In this document: piece by piece, positions 17,841-26,202 of the stretch
Position numbering within the stretch: position 1 is the first letter of the stretch
Layout of the letters: each line of letters begins with the position of its first letter
Assembly (NCBI GenBank): GCA_937901435.1
Contig: CALGTJ010000714.1
Span: forward strand, 1 to 64,000
Direction of reading: 5' to 3'
DNA from: an uncultured Rhodobacter sp.
Lineage (GTDB): Bacteria; Pseudomonadota; Alphaproteobacteria; Rhodobacterales; Rhodobacteraceae
Length of the DNA: 64,000 nt
Notes under the pieces: model-generated
What the model was told of the DNA's origin: nothing
Database searches by the model: none
Seen by the model: only the letters and a program-made list of their open reading frames with translations
Translations under genes and position numbers: made by a program

Positions 17841-19127
17841 TCAAAAGCGGCGGACGGACAAGTCAAGGGCGTTTCCCCGGATCACCGGCGCAGGTGCATC
17901 CTTTGCCACATTTGGATCGACGATCAGATGCAAATGCCGCGCCTCGCGTTCGACCAAAAGGACAAGCGCGGTGTCGGGGTCCGGCGCAAGAGGGTCAGTG
18001 GTAATCGGCTGACCGTTCGCAGACAAGATGCGATCCCCCACCCGTAGCCCGGCGTGCAGAGCGGGGCCGGTTGCGGGCAGATCCGTGACATTCAGCGATT
18101 GTATGGTCACGGAAAGGTCGGACCAGCGCAAAGGCACGGGGTCGGGCGCGGGTCTGGGGAAATCGCGCATCACCTCGTGGTAAAGCGGCAGACTGGCCGT
18201 CACAGTTTTTCCGGCGCGCAGGATATCAAGCTGTGCAGTCCCGCTTGCCGCCTCTAGCAAAAAGACGAAATTCTGTGGACTGTGCAGTGTCACGCCCTCT
18301 GCAGCAGTGATTACATCGCCGGGTTCGATCCCGGCGCGCGCCGCCAGACCCTCGGGGTCCACATCATCGATCAACAGCCCCACGCGGGGGATGTCCAGCG
18401 CCTTGGCGATGGCCTTGGTGACGGGGCGAGCGTCCATGTCCAGCTTTGCCACGGGGCGCAGGTCGCGGGCCAAAAGCTGCGGCACAAGACGGTCCAGATC
18501 AAGCGCACTGATCGCGTAACCGATGCCCACAAACATCCGCGACCCATCGGCGATCTGGCTGTTCATGCCCAACAGATGCCCGGCCTCGTCAATCAAGGGG
18601 CCACCCGAGCTGCCCGGATTGATCGCGGCGTCATGTTGCACGAACCGCAAAGGCACGGTCGGATCAATCTGGCGGGGATCCGCGGCGATGATCCCGCGCG
18701 ATATGGTGAACCCGATGCCAAGCGGCGCACCGATGGCATAGACGGGCTGGCCTATGTCGGGGCGCGCGCTGGCGCTTGTCAAACCGGGTCGCACCACCTC
18801 GCTGCGCAGCACGGCAAAATCACGTTTGACGTCCTTTGCCACGAGTTTCGCCATATGACGCGTGCCGTCGCGCAATTCGAGGATCACGGCGCTTTCATCC
18901 TCGACCACATGGGCATTGCTCAGGACCAAACCGCCCAAGGTCGTATCAGAGCCATAAAAGAAGCCCGAGCCCAGAAACGTCTCGTCAATATCATCCCGCA
19001 GAATCATGACGGTCGCATCCATGGCCTGTTCCAACGCCGGGTTGGGGGCGGCTTGCACGGGGCCGCACAACGGCACGGACAGCAGCACGGTCAGTGCGAA
19101 CATAACCTTCCAAATCCTGTGACGCAT
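17841..19127 (-). CDS. HtrA/DegP-like serine protease with two PDZ domains
   Basis: This 428-residue periplasmic protease has a signal peptide ending about residue 26 (VQAA). The trypsin-like domain carries a full triad: His73 (LSNAHVV), Asp103 (RDFAVL) and Ser174 (NPGSSGGPL). A PDZ domain follows at about residues 245-320 (GLLIDDVDPEGLAARAGIEPGD) and a second, more divergent one at about 350-410 (GLRVGDRILSANGQPI). It is probably envelope quality control or regulated proteolysis. The start has an AGGAGAG site. It is the first gene of an operon with the two-component system and patatin, and diverges from the caspase operon. Confidence 0.92.
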   Translation of the reverse strand: MRHRIWKVMFALTVLLSVPLCGPVQAAPNPALEQAMDATVMILRDDIDETFLGSGFFYGSDTTLGGLVLSNAHVVEDESAVILELRDGTRHMAKLVAKDVKRDFAVLRSEVVRPGLTSASARPDIGQPVYAIGAPLGIGFTISRGIIAADPRQIDPTVPLRFVQHDAAINPGSSGGPLIDEAGHLLGMNSQIADGSRMFVGIGYAISALDLDRLVPQLLARDLRPVAKLDMDARPVTKAIAKALDIPRVGLLIDDVDPEGLAARAGIEPGDVITAAEGVTLHSPQNFVFLLEAASGTAQLDILRAGKTVTASLPLYHEVMRDFPRPAPDPVPLRWSDLSVTIQSLNVTDLPATGPALHAGLRVGDRILSANGQPITTDPLAPDPDTALVLLVEREARHLHLIVDPNVAKDAPAPVIRGNALDLSVRRF

Positions 19128-19309
19128 GATGTGCTCTCCTGCCTTTTATTTTGAGTCCATGGCGTTGTTTTGGCCGTGTTAGCATGGGAGTTTCGCTCTG
19201 ACACATGACAAAGACCGTCATCTTTTGGGCTTTCATCGAAAGACCCTTGCACGCGGGCTGTTTCGCTCAATATCCTGAACAGGCAAATGATTTTGGAAAG
19301 GGCGTTCTG
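19128..19309. promoter_or_regulatory. Divergent promoter region of the protease locus
   Basis: This is a 182-base gap between the minus-strand HtrA/two-component/patatin operon and the plus-strand caspase operon. Any response-regulator site shared by both operons would be expected here. I could not identify a convincing direct repeat by eye. Confidence 0.4.
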
Positions 19310-19948
19310 ATGGGTCTGAAGATTTTGGCACTTGGTACGGTGATGGGCACGGCACTGGCTTTGGCAACTTCGGGCGCGCAGGCGCAAGAGGTGACGCCCA
19401 TTCAAAAGATGCAGGCGGCAAAGACATTGTTCGAGATCGGCGCACAGGCGCAGGATCCGTTGTATATGCTGGCCGCCGCGCGACTGCGCAAATCTGTGCC
19501 TCTCAAGGCGACAGAGCGCGCGCCGGATGGCAAGATGGCCGCGACAGGTGCGCCGCTGGGTTGGGACGAGATGCTGACACAGGCAGAGGAACTGGCCTAT
19601 GGCAATTCCCTGCTGACCGGGCTGATCGGGGATATCCGCGCCGAGCGCAACAAAGGCGTCGTCAACGGCCCGGTCTATTCGATTGTCAGCCTGCGGGCTG
19701 GCGGGCGCGACGAGTATCCCGGCCTCACCTTTCGCGGGGGCGAATATGCCGAGATCTATGTTGAGGGGCCGTCGGGATCTGACCTCAACCTGATGGTGCG
19801 CGATGCAAAAGGGCGGTTGGTGTGTTCCGACACGGATATCAGCGATATCGCCTATTGCGGCTGGCGGCCTCCGGCGGATGAGGCCTTTACCGTCACGGTG
19901 ACGAGTGAGGGTCAGCGCGGTGGCGAATACTCTATGATGACGAACTGA
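19310..19948 (+). CDS. Exported protein of unknown function preceding caspase
   Basis: This 212-residue protein has a signal peptide (MGLKILALGTVMGTALALAT, then GAQAQE). The mature part begins with a helical region (MQAAKTLFEIGAQAQDPLYM) and ends in a beta-rich domain (FRGGEYAEIYVEGPSGSDLN to the C-terminus) resembling small pre-peptidase or carbohydrate-binding-like beta-sandwiches. It has two cysteines (VCSDTD and YCGW) that could pair. ATG 19310 follows GGAAAGG; the frame extends further upstream without a signal peptide. It is nine bases from the caspase gene, so it is probably its partner, inhibitor or substrate-binding helper. Confidence 0.7.
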   Translation: MGLKILALGTVMGTALALATSGAQAQEVTPIQKMQAAKTLFEIGAQAQDPLYMLAAARLRKSVPLKATERAPDGKMAATGAPLGWDEMLTQAEELAYGNSLLTGLIGDIRAERNKGVVNGPVYSIVSLRAGGRDEYPGLTFRGGEYAEIYVEGPSGSDLNLMVRDAKGRLVCSDTDISDIAYCGWRPPADEAFTVTVTSEGQRGGEYSMMTN

Positions 19949-19957
19949 GGCATGGAT

Positions 19958-21985
19958 ATGAAACGGTTTATTGCAGCAACGCTGGCGGTCTGCTTTTTTG
20001 GGACGACCCCGATTGAGGCGCGCGAAAATTTCGCGCTTTTGGTCGGTGTGTCAAGCTATCCCTCGCTGGAAGAGCGGTTCTGGCTGGTGGGTCCGGCCAA
20101 TGATGTAGATCTGGTGAAAACCTATTTGACCACCAATCCGCATGTGCCGTTCGATGCGGGTAACATCACTGTTCTGGCCGATGGCGTGCCCGGAGCGGGT
20201 GCGCCGACGCTGGCCGCAATCCGCGCGGGGTTCGCCGATCTGGCGGGGCGGTTGCAGCCTGATGATTTTGTCTATCTGCATTTCTCGGGTCATGGCACCC
20301 AAGCCCCGGCTCTTGACCCGGAATCTGAGCAGGACGGGTTGGACGAACTTTTTCTGCCGGCAGATATCGGGCCATGGCAGGATTCGGTCGGGTCCGTGCA
20401 AAACGCATTGGTCGACGATGAAATTGGCCAGATGATTGCAGCATTGCGCGCCACCGGGGCCACCGTTTGGGCGGTGTTTGACAGTTGCCATTCGGGTACC
20501 GTCACCCGTGCCGCGCCGTCCGGAAATGACGAAGTGCGTCTGCGCAAGCTGGACCCAGAGGCGCTGGGCGTGCCACAGGATGCGATGGAGCGGGTGGTCA
20601 GCCGGGCGCTGCCGGGGGGGCATGCGGACAGCCCTGTAGATATGGGCGATACGGGTGGTTTCGTGGCTTTTTATGCGGCACAGACCAACGAAACCACACC
20701 GGAAATCCGCTTGCCGCAGGGGGCGGTGGATCGCCGCTCGCAGGGGGTGTTTACCTTTACCCTCTTCGAGGCTTTGGCAGCGCGCCCCGGCATCACCTAT
20801 CGCCAGTTGGCGCAGGACGTGCTGCGCCGCTATGCTGTTGGCAACCTTGCCCGCTCTACCCCGTTGTTCGAGGGTGATCTGGATACGCCGGTGTTTGGCA
20901 GTGGCGAGGTAAGCGCGGTGCAGCAATGGCCGTTGCAGAACGACAGCGGACGTTTGAGCGTGCAGGCCGGGCGCTTGCACGGTCTGTCCGAGGGGATGCA
21001 GCTGGTGCTGATGGCCAGCCCGGCGGATCCGTCAGAGGCGACGCTTGGGACGGTGCAGGTGGAATATGCCGAAAATTTTTCTGCTGATCTGGTCAGCGAT
21101 CTGACAGAGTTTCCGCGCGGGGCGTATCTGCGCAAGATCTCGGAGAGTTTGGATTATGGGTTGACCGTGGCGTTGCCCGAGGAAGAGAGCGCGGCATTGC
21201 GGGCGGCCATGGTTGGTGCTGCGGATCGCGGGATGTTTGGGGCACGGATTGGCTTTGTGGCGGCAGGGGATGAGGCCGATTTGCGGCTGTCGGTGCGCGA
21301 CGACGCGCTGCTCGTTCTGCCCGGAACGGGCATCCTCGCAGGGGGGGACTTTGCGTTCAATCCGACGATCCGCCTTGGCGACAAGAGCCCGGAGGATCTG
21401 GGCCTTGCTCTTTCAGAGACGCTGAACCGCATGGCGCGGGTGCAGAACCTGCTCAAGCTGGGCGGTGCCTTTCACGACGGGGCGCTGGATATCGAGGTGG
21501 ATCTGGAAACCCGCTCTCCGACGCAGCCACGTCTTGTGGCGTTAGAGGCGGTGCCTGTTCCCACCCTTGTGCCCGAGGACGAGGTGCATGTGGTGGTGCG
21601 CAATCTCGAGAGTTTTCCCATGGATCTGAACGTGCTTTACGTCGGCAGCGACTATTCCATTGCGCATATTTTCGCAGAGCGTTTGCAGCCCGGTGACCGG
21701 CTGAAGCAGGGGTTGATCGGGATTACCGATACCGCTTATGGGCGCGATCGCCTGATCCTGACGCCCGCCGCCCCGCATTCTGCCTTGGAGGATCTGAGTT
21801 TTCTGCAACAGGATGCGTTGCCTGCAACCCGTGCGCTAAACGGTGGGGCTGGCTTTGCCGAGGCTTTGGCAGAGGTGGGGTTTGGCACGACGATGCGGGC
21901 TGCCACGGCCTTGGGCGGGCGCAAGAAGGACACGGGCGCTCCGGTAATGCTGATGTATGACATCGACACACGGCCCAAGAATTAA
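19958..21985 (+). CDS. Exported caspase-family (C14, metacaspase-like) protein
   Basis: This 675-residue protein has a signal peptide (about residues 1-21) and an N-terminal C14 peptidase domain. Catalytic His112 is in HFSGHGTQ and Cys177 in FDSCHSG, with NFALLVGVSSYPSL and GPANDVDLVKTYL as the opening strand and helix. The C-terminal about 350 residues are beta-rich and end in a region like surface-associated DUF4384-type domains (VVVRNLESFPMDLNVLYVG). ATG 19958 is preferred over 19952 because GAGG lies 7 bases upstream. With the CHAT protein it makes two exported caspase-fold proteases in one locus. Confidence 0.9.
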   Translation: MKRFIAATLAVCFFGTTPIEARENFALLVGVSSYPSLEERFWLVGPANDVDLVKTYLTTNPHVPFDAGNITVLADGVPGAGAPTLAAIRAGFADLAGRLQPDDFVYLHFSGHGTQAPALDPESEQDGLDELFLPADIGPWQDSVGSVQNALVDDEIGQMIAALRATGATVWAVFDSCHSGTVTRAAPSGNDEVRLRKLDPEALGVPQDAMERVVSRALPGGHADSPVDMGDTGGFVAFYAAQTNETTPEIRLPQGAVDRRSQGVFTFTLFEALAARPGITYRQLAQDVLRRYAVGNLARSTPLFEGDLDTPVFGSGEVSAVQQWPLQNDSGRLSVQAGRLHGLSEGMQLVLMASPADPSEATLGTVQVEYAENFSADLVSDLTEFPRGAYLRKISESLDYGLTVALPEEESAALRAAMVGAADRGMFGARIGFVAAGDEADLRLSVRDDALLVLPGTGILAGGDFAFNPTIRLGDKSPEDLGLALSETLNRMARVQNLLKLGGAFHDGALDIEVDLETRSPTQPRLVALEAVPVPTLVPEDEVHVVVRNLESFPMDLNVLYVGSDYSIAHIFAERLQPGDRLKQGLIGITDTAYGRDRLILTPAAPHSALEDLSFLQQDALPATRALNGGAGFAEALAEVGFGTTMRAATALGGRKKDTGAPVMLMYDIDTRPKN

Positions 21986-22006
21986 GCCCGAAATCAAGGC
22001 GTGGCT

Positions 22007-22498
22007 TTAAGCGTTCAGCAGGGTCAAGGCGGCATCGATCACGTCCTCAAGGCGTTGATCAATATCAATCGGCCCGCCGTTTTCATCTGCCTGCAAAGCC
22101 TCAAGCGTGGCGAACTGGCTGTCGAGCAGGCTGACGGGCATGAAATGTCCCTCACGCGCTGACATGCGGGATTCGATGACGGCGCGTGTGCCATTGAGGT
22201 GCAGGAAGCAGACCGGGGCATTCGCCGCCAAGCGGATGCGGTCACGGTAGATGCGCTTTAGGGCAGAACATCCGATCAGGGTCGGGCCTTTGGCATCCCC
22301 CAAGGCCTGACCCACCAAATCCAGCCATGGCGCGCGGTCCTCGTCATTCAGCGGAGTCCCGGCGGACATCTTGGCGATATTGCCCGGTGGGTGCAGGTCG
22401 TCCCCATCAAAATAGACCGCCCCCAGACGATCCGCTACGCCCGCGCCAACCGTGGATTTGCCACAGCCCGCAACGCCCATCACGACTGCGCGCAGCAT
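22007..22498 (-). CDS. gntK: Gluconokinase
   Basis: This 163-residue kinase phosphorylates D-gluconate to 6-phosphogluconate in the cytoplasm. The Walker A motif is GVAGCGKST (residues 8-16). Family motifs FDGDDLHPPGNIAKMSAGTPL, DRAPWL, CSALKRIYRD and EGHFMPVSLLDSQF are all present. Length is normal for the family. The start lies one base from the stop of the 5-ketogluconate reductase gene, so they are co-transcribed. It completes a route from L-idonate via 5-ketogluconate to 6-phosphogluconate. Confidence 0.94.
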   Translation of the reverse strand: MLRAVVMGVAGCGKSTVGAGVADRLGAVYFDGDDLHPPGNIAKMSAGTPLNDEDRAPWLDLVGQALGDAKGPTLIGCSALKRIYRDRIRLAANAPVCFLHLNGTRAVIESRMSAREGHFMPVSLLDSQFATLEALQADENGGPIDIDQRLEDVIDAALTLLNA

Positions 22499-22499
22499 G

Positions 22500-23273
22500 C
22501 TACAGCGATGCCGTGATCCCGCCATCCACGTATAGTGTATGACCGTTCACGAAACTGGAGGCGGCGGAACTGAGAAAGATACAGGCCCCTACCAGTTCCT
22601 CGACGTTGCCCCAACGCCCGGCAGGGGTGCGTTTCTCAAGCCACGCGCTGAAATCCTTGTCCGCCACGAGGGCCGCGTTCAGGGGCGTGTCGAAATATCC
22701 GGGTGCGATGGCGTTGCATTGCAGCCCATGCTTGGCCCAATCCGTCGCCATGCCTTTGGTCAGATTTCCCACAGCGCCCTTTGTCGCCGTATAAGGCGCG
22801 ATGCCGGGGCGGGCGAGGGCGGTCTGGACAGAGGCGATGTTGATGATCTTGCCCTCGCCGCGCGCAATCATATGACGTGCGACGGCTTGGCCGACGTGAA
22901 AGACGCTGGCGATATTGGTCTGCAATAGCCGTTCAAACGCATCGGCGGGAAAGTTTTCCAGCTCTGTGCGATATTGCATTCCTGCGTTGTTGACGAGGAT
23001 GTCGATCGCGCCGTGCTCTGCCTCGAACGCATCCACAGCGGCGCGCACACCTTCGTGGTCGGTCGCATCAAAGGCCAGCTCGCTGACATAACATTCTTCG
23101 GCGCGCAGGGTCTCTGCAGCGGTGGCCAGCTTGGTCGCATCGCGCCCGTTCAGAACAATCGCCGCACCCGCCTGAGCAATGCCACGGGCAAGGGCAAAGC
23201 CGATACCCTGAGACGACCCGGTGATAAGCGCGCGTTTACCCGTCAGCTCAAAGAGGGTGGTTTGATTGGTCAT
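22500..23273 (-). CDS. idnO: SDR-family gluconate 5-dehydrogenase (5-keto-D-gluconate reductase)
   Basis: This 257-residue classical short-chain dehydrogenase has ITGSSQGIG for NAD(P) binding, NNAGMQYR, and the catalytic YTATKGA. The FELTGKRALITG start and HTLYVDGGITAS end are typical of IdnO/Ga5DH. It would interconvert 5-keto-D-gluconate and D-gluconate. Start 23273 (MTNQTTLFELTG) is chosen over a much longer frame running into the divergent promoter. It lies just upstream of gntK and divergent from the zinc dehydrogenase gene. The assignment as IdnO rests on sequence type plus both neighbours. Confidence 0.86.
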   Translation of the reverse strand: MTNQTTLFELTGKRALITGSSQGIGFALARGIAQAGAAIVLNGRDATKLATAAETLRAEECYVSELAFDATDHEGVRAAVDAFEAEHGAIDILVNNAGMQYRTELENFPADAFERLLQTNIASVFHVGQAVARHMIARGEGKIINIASVQTALARPGIAPYTATKGAVGNLTKGMATDWAKHGLQCNAIAPGYFDTPLNAALVADKDFSAWLEKRTPAGRWGNVEELVGACIFLSSAASSFVNGHTLYVDGGITASL

Positions 23274-23316
23274 CACAGCGTCCTTTTGGTCTCGACATTT
23301 CAAAGTTGGCAGCATT

Positions 23317-23332
23317 AGGTTACCGTTAACAT
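23317..23332. promoter_or_regulatory. Candidate GntR/IdnR (LacI-family) operator
   Basis: AGGTTACCGTTAACAT contains the dyad GTTA-N4-TAAC with flanks resembling the ATGTTACCGGTAACAT-type operator of gluconate/idonate LacI-family repressors. It lies in the divergent region between idnO-gntK and idnD, where one repressor could control both directions. No LacI-type gene is in the window. Confidence 0.5.
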
Positions 23333-23411
23333 TACTTGTCAAGCGATCACAGGTCGCTGTTTTTGGGCGGGCTTTGCCACCCGCGACGGGCCAGAGCGCA
23401 AAGAGGTTTAC

Positions 23412-24443
23412 ATGAAATCCATCGTCATTCACGCCGCCAGGGATTTGCGGATCGAAGACCAGGACGTCGGCACCGCCGGACCCGGTGAAGTGCTGATCAC
23501 CATGGCGGCGGGCGGAATTTGCGGGTCTGATCTGCATTATTACAATCACGGTGGATTTGGCCCGATCACGCTGAAACAGCCGATGGTGCTGGGGCACGAA
23601 GTGTCGGGCCATATCGCGGCGTTGGGTGAGGGCGTGACGGGGTTAAAGGTCGATCAACTGGTCGCCGTATCGCCCTCGCGCCCCTGTGGCGATTGCCGGT
23701 TCTGTAATGAGGGCAGCTTTAACCAATGCCTGAACATGCGGTTTTACGGCTCGGCCATGCCCTTCCCCCATATTCAGGGCGCGTTTCGTCAAAGCCTCGT
23801 GGCTGACGCCAGCCAATGCGCCATTGCTGACGGTCTGAGTGCCGGAGAGGCTGCCATGGCCGAACCTTTGGCCGTGTGTCTGCATGCCACCCGTCGTGCC
23901 GGGCCGATGCTGGGCAAATCGGTGCTGGTCACGGGCTGCGGCCCCATCGGCATCCTGTCGATCATCGCCGCGCGCCGGGCGGGGGCGGATTTCATCGTGG
24001 CCACGGATATTTCCGATTTCACCCTTAGGATGGCGCGGAAATCTGGGGCAGATGCGGTGGTGAACATGGCGCAGACGCCCGATGGCCTGACGCAGTTCAC
24101 TGACCAGAAGGGCACATTCGACGTGCTGTATGAATGTTCTGGCGTGGCGCAGGCCTTGACTGGCGCAATCCCCGCGATGCGCCCCGGTGGCGTGATCATG
24201 CAGCTTGGGCTTGGGGGGGATATGTCCCTGCCGATGATGGCGATCACCAGCAAGGAACTGGAATTACGCGGCTCGTTCCGCTTTCACGAGGAATTCGCGA
24301 CGGGCGTCTCCCTGATGCAAAAGGGCCTGATCGACGTCAAACCCCTGATCACCCATACGTTGGGAATTGATGACGCCGTCAAAGCTTTCGAAATCGCTGG
24401 GGATCGCAGCCAAGCCGTAAAGGCGCAGATCGCTTTTGCGTAA
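23412..24443 (+). CDS. idnD: L-idonate 5-dehydrogenase (zinc-dependent MDR family)
   Basis: This 343-residue medium-chain dehydrogenase has catalytic zinc ligands in GGICGSDLHYY and GHEVSGHIAALGEGV, and a structural-zinc four-cysteine loop in CGDCRFCNEGSFNQC. The nucleotide-binding motif is TGCGPIGILS. HYYNHGGFGPITLKQPMVLG is typical of L-idonate 5-dehydrogenases, which oxidise L-idonate to 5-ketogluconate. It is divergent from idnO-gntK with a shared candidate operator. An L-threonine or sorbitol dehydrogenase role is less likely given these neighbours. Confidence 0.88.
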   Translation: MKSIVIHAARDLRIEDQDVGTAGPGEVLITMAAGGICGSDLHYYNHGGFGPITLKQPMVLGHEVSGHIAALGEGVTGLKVDQLVAVSPSRPCGDCRFCNEGSFNQCLNMRFYGSAMPFPHIQGAFRQSLVADASQCAIADGLSAGEAAMAEPLAVCLHATRRAGPMLGKSVLVTGCGPIGILSIIAARRAGADFIVATDISDFTLRMARKSGADAVVNMAQTPDGLTQFTDQKGTFDVLYECSGVAQALTGAIPAMRPGGVIMQLGLGGDMSLPMMAITSKELELRGSFRFHEEFATGVSLMQKGLIDVKPLITHTLGIDDAVKAFEIAGDRSQAVKAQIAFA

Positions 24444-24554
24444 CACGACCTACCCCTGATCTTTCATCTGGCCCAAAATACCATGGCGGTCTGGGGGCAA
24501 AGCCACCAGCCGGTCGGATTTGCCCCGCAAATTCGATAGATCCCGCCCCAAAGC

Positions 24555-24977
24555 CTAAAAGTCGATCTTTGCCCCAATCGCGGCAAGCGCCGCCGTGGCG
24601 ACGATGACATCCTGCTCGCCAGACCCTGACCCGACCCCGACCGCGCCGACGCATTCGCCGTCCAGAATGATCGGCAATCCGCCGGGCAGATGGGTCATAT
24701 TCCCTTCTGTCGCCGTGGAAATCGCGCCCCGCATCGGGTCGGGGATCGAGGTGCTGGGCACGCGGATCGAGGCGGACGTAACGGCCTTGGCATGCGCGCT
24801 CTTGAGGCTGAGGAACTTGGCGCCACTCATGCGGATCTTGCCCAGCTCGACTCCGCTGGCATCCACGATCACCACATTCTGCGGTTGGCCGATTTCCTCT
24901 GCCTTGGCGATGGCGGCGGCCAGCATCACCATAGTGGCCTCATGAGTCAGGGTGGTTGCGGATTTCGTATAGGACAT
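24555..24977 (-). CDS. HbpS/GlcG-family heme-binding-like protein
   Basis: This 140-residue protein has the GlcG/HbpS fold signature: LTHEATMVMLAAAIAKAEE, VVIVDASGVELGKIRM, KAVTSASI and a glycine-rich end LPGGLPIILDGECVGAVGVG. There is no signal peptide, so it is probably cytoplasmic. Members lie beside many catabolic operons, often for glycolate, aldehydes or lactones; the biochemical role is poorly known. It is divergent from the SMP-30 lactonase gene with a short shared promoter gap. Confidence 0.85.
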   Translation of the reverse strand: MSYTKSATTLTHEATMVMLAAAIAKAEEIGQPQNVVIVDASGVELGKIRMSGAKFLSLKSAHAKAVTSASIRVPSTSIPDPMRGAISTATEGNMTHLPGGLPIILDGECVGAVGVGSGSGEQDVIVATAALAAIGAKIDF

Positions 24978-25056
24978 GTCGGCCTCTTCTCTGCTTGAGC
25001 GGTGTTTCGGTTGCCGTTACCTATTGCAGACCAGACCCAAACCGGAAAGCCCGCGC

Positions 25057-25956
25057 ATGTCATTTTTCGAGGCCATCGATCCGCTCTTTAACCGTTATGT
25101 TCTGGGCAATGCGCCCGTCAAACAGCTTGCCACCGGGTTTGATTGGGTCGAGGGGCCGGTCTGGTTTGGCGATGCGGATTGCCTTCTGTTCTCGGACATT
25201 CCCAACAATCGCATCATGCGCTGGAATGCCGAAACGGGCATCAGCACCTATCGCGCGCCGTCCAATTTTGCGAACGGGCATACGCGTGATCGGCAGGGGC
25301 GGCTGATTTCTTGCGAGCATGGCACGCGCCGGGTGACGCGGACGGAACACGACGGCACGATCACCGTGATCGTGGACAGCTATCAGGGCAAGCGTTTGAA
25401 TTCGCCCAATGATGTGGTGGTGAAATCCGATGACAGCATCTGGTTTACTGATCCGCACTACGGGATCATGACCAACTACGAGGGGCATAAGTCGGCTCAG
25501 GAACTGCCCTGTAACCTCTACCGTGTGGACCCGGATACAGGCGCGATGACGGTGATGGTGGGGGATGCGAACTGCCCCAACGGGCTGGCCTTTTCGCCCG
25601 ATGAATCCCGGTTGTACGTGGCTGACACCGGGCGCATGTTTCATGGGGATCCCTGCCATATCCGCGCCTTTGATGTCTCAGGCGATGGCGCTTTGAGCGG
25701 AGGCGATGTGTTTCACGTCATCAATCCCGGCGTGTCAGATGGCTTTCGCGTCGATACCGATGGCAACATCTGGTCCTCTGCGGCGGACGGTGTGCATTGC
25801 ATCGCGCCAGACGGGCATCTGATGGGCAAGATCCTTGTCCCGGAACTGGTCTCGAACGTCTGTTTCGGGGGGCGGGCAAAGCAGACCCTGTTCATCACCG
25901 CCACAACCAGCATCTACGCGATTGCCCTGAACCGTGTGGGTGTGCAGCATCCCTGA
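25057..25956 (+). CDS. SMP-30/gluconolactonase/LRE-like protein
   Basis: This 299-residue six-bladed beta-propeller lactonase is recognised by FDWVEGPVWFGDADCLLFSD, RLNSPNDVVVKSDDSIWFTD, CPNGLAFSPDESRLYVADTG and DGFRVDTDGNIWSSAADGVH. Metal-binding residues Glu (VEGP), Asn (SPND) and Asp (SPDES) are in place. It would hydrolyse a sugar or other lactone to its acid. Start 25057 has GGAAAG 8 bases upstream; the open frame extends 27 codons further. It could supply gluconate to the neighbouring kinase, or serve an unrelated lactone. Confidence 0.88.
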   Translation: MSFFEAIDPLFNRYVLGNAPVKQLATGFDWVEGPVWFGDADCLLFSDIPNNRIMRWNAETGISTYRAPSNFANGHTRDRQGRLISCEHGTRRVTRTEHDGTITVIVDSYQGKRLNSPNDVVVKSDDSIWFTDPHYGIMTNYEGHKSAQELPCNLYRVDPDTGAMTVMVGDANCPNGLAFSPDESRLYVADTGRMFHGDPCHIRAFDVSGDGALSGGDVFHVINPGVSDGFRVDTDGNIWSSAADGVHCIAPDGHLMGKILVPELVSNVCFGGRAKQTLFITATTSIYAIALNRVGVQHP

Positions 25957-26075
25957 CCAAGGGACGTGCCCCGATTTTTCAGCGCCTTAGTGCTGTGGAT
26001 GGTTACGAATCAGCCGAACCTGAGTAGGGTTTCGCAGGCCTTGCTATAAAACGTGACGCAAGATAACGATTATAA

Positions 26076-26083
26076 GGTATACC
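26076..26083. promoter_or_regulatory. GGTATACC palindrome upstream of TRAP operon
   Basis: This perfect 8-base palindrome lies in ATAAGGTATACCCATT. The core matches the centre of UxuR/ExuR-type GntR-family operators, but the flanks are only partly symmetrical. It may be chance. Confidence 0.25.
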
Positions 26084-26141
26084 CATTATTCGAGAACGCT
26101 TGTCCCAAAAAGAGCGTCCGGCGTGGGAGGTATAAAAAAAT

Positions 26142-26174
26142 AGCAATATAGTGCAAGCTGTGCATAATATTGCA
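26142..26174. promoter_or_regulatory. Tandem candidate BoxR operators upstream of TRAP operon
   Basis: Two dyads of the form (T/A)GCA-N6-TGCA lie side by side: AGCAATATAGTGCA at 26142-26155 and TGCATAATATTGCA at 26161-26174, centres 19 bases apart, just upstream of the dctP ribosome site. The same pattern precedes boxC and boxR. The region is AT-rich and contains TATAGT and CATAAT as possible -10 elements inside the dyads, so binding should repress. Confidence 0.6.
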
Positions 26175-26202
26175 AAAGGCTACGGTCAAAGGGAGGAAAA
26201 CG

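Noticed and set aside
25957..26202. Possible sugar-acid (UxuR-type) control of the TRAP operon from the GGTATACC palindrome
   Set aside because: Only the 8-base core is symmetrical; the two TGCA dyads closer to the start and the downstream benzoate genes explain the region better. Kept only as a low-confidence site.
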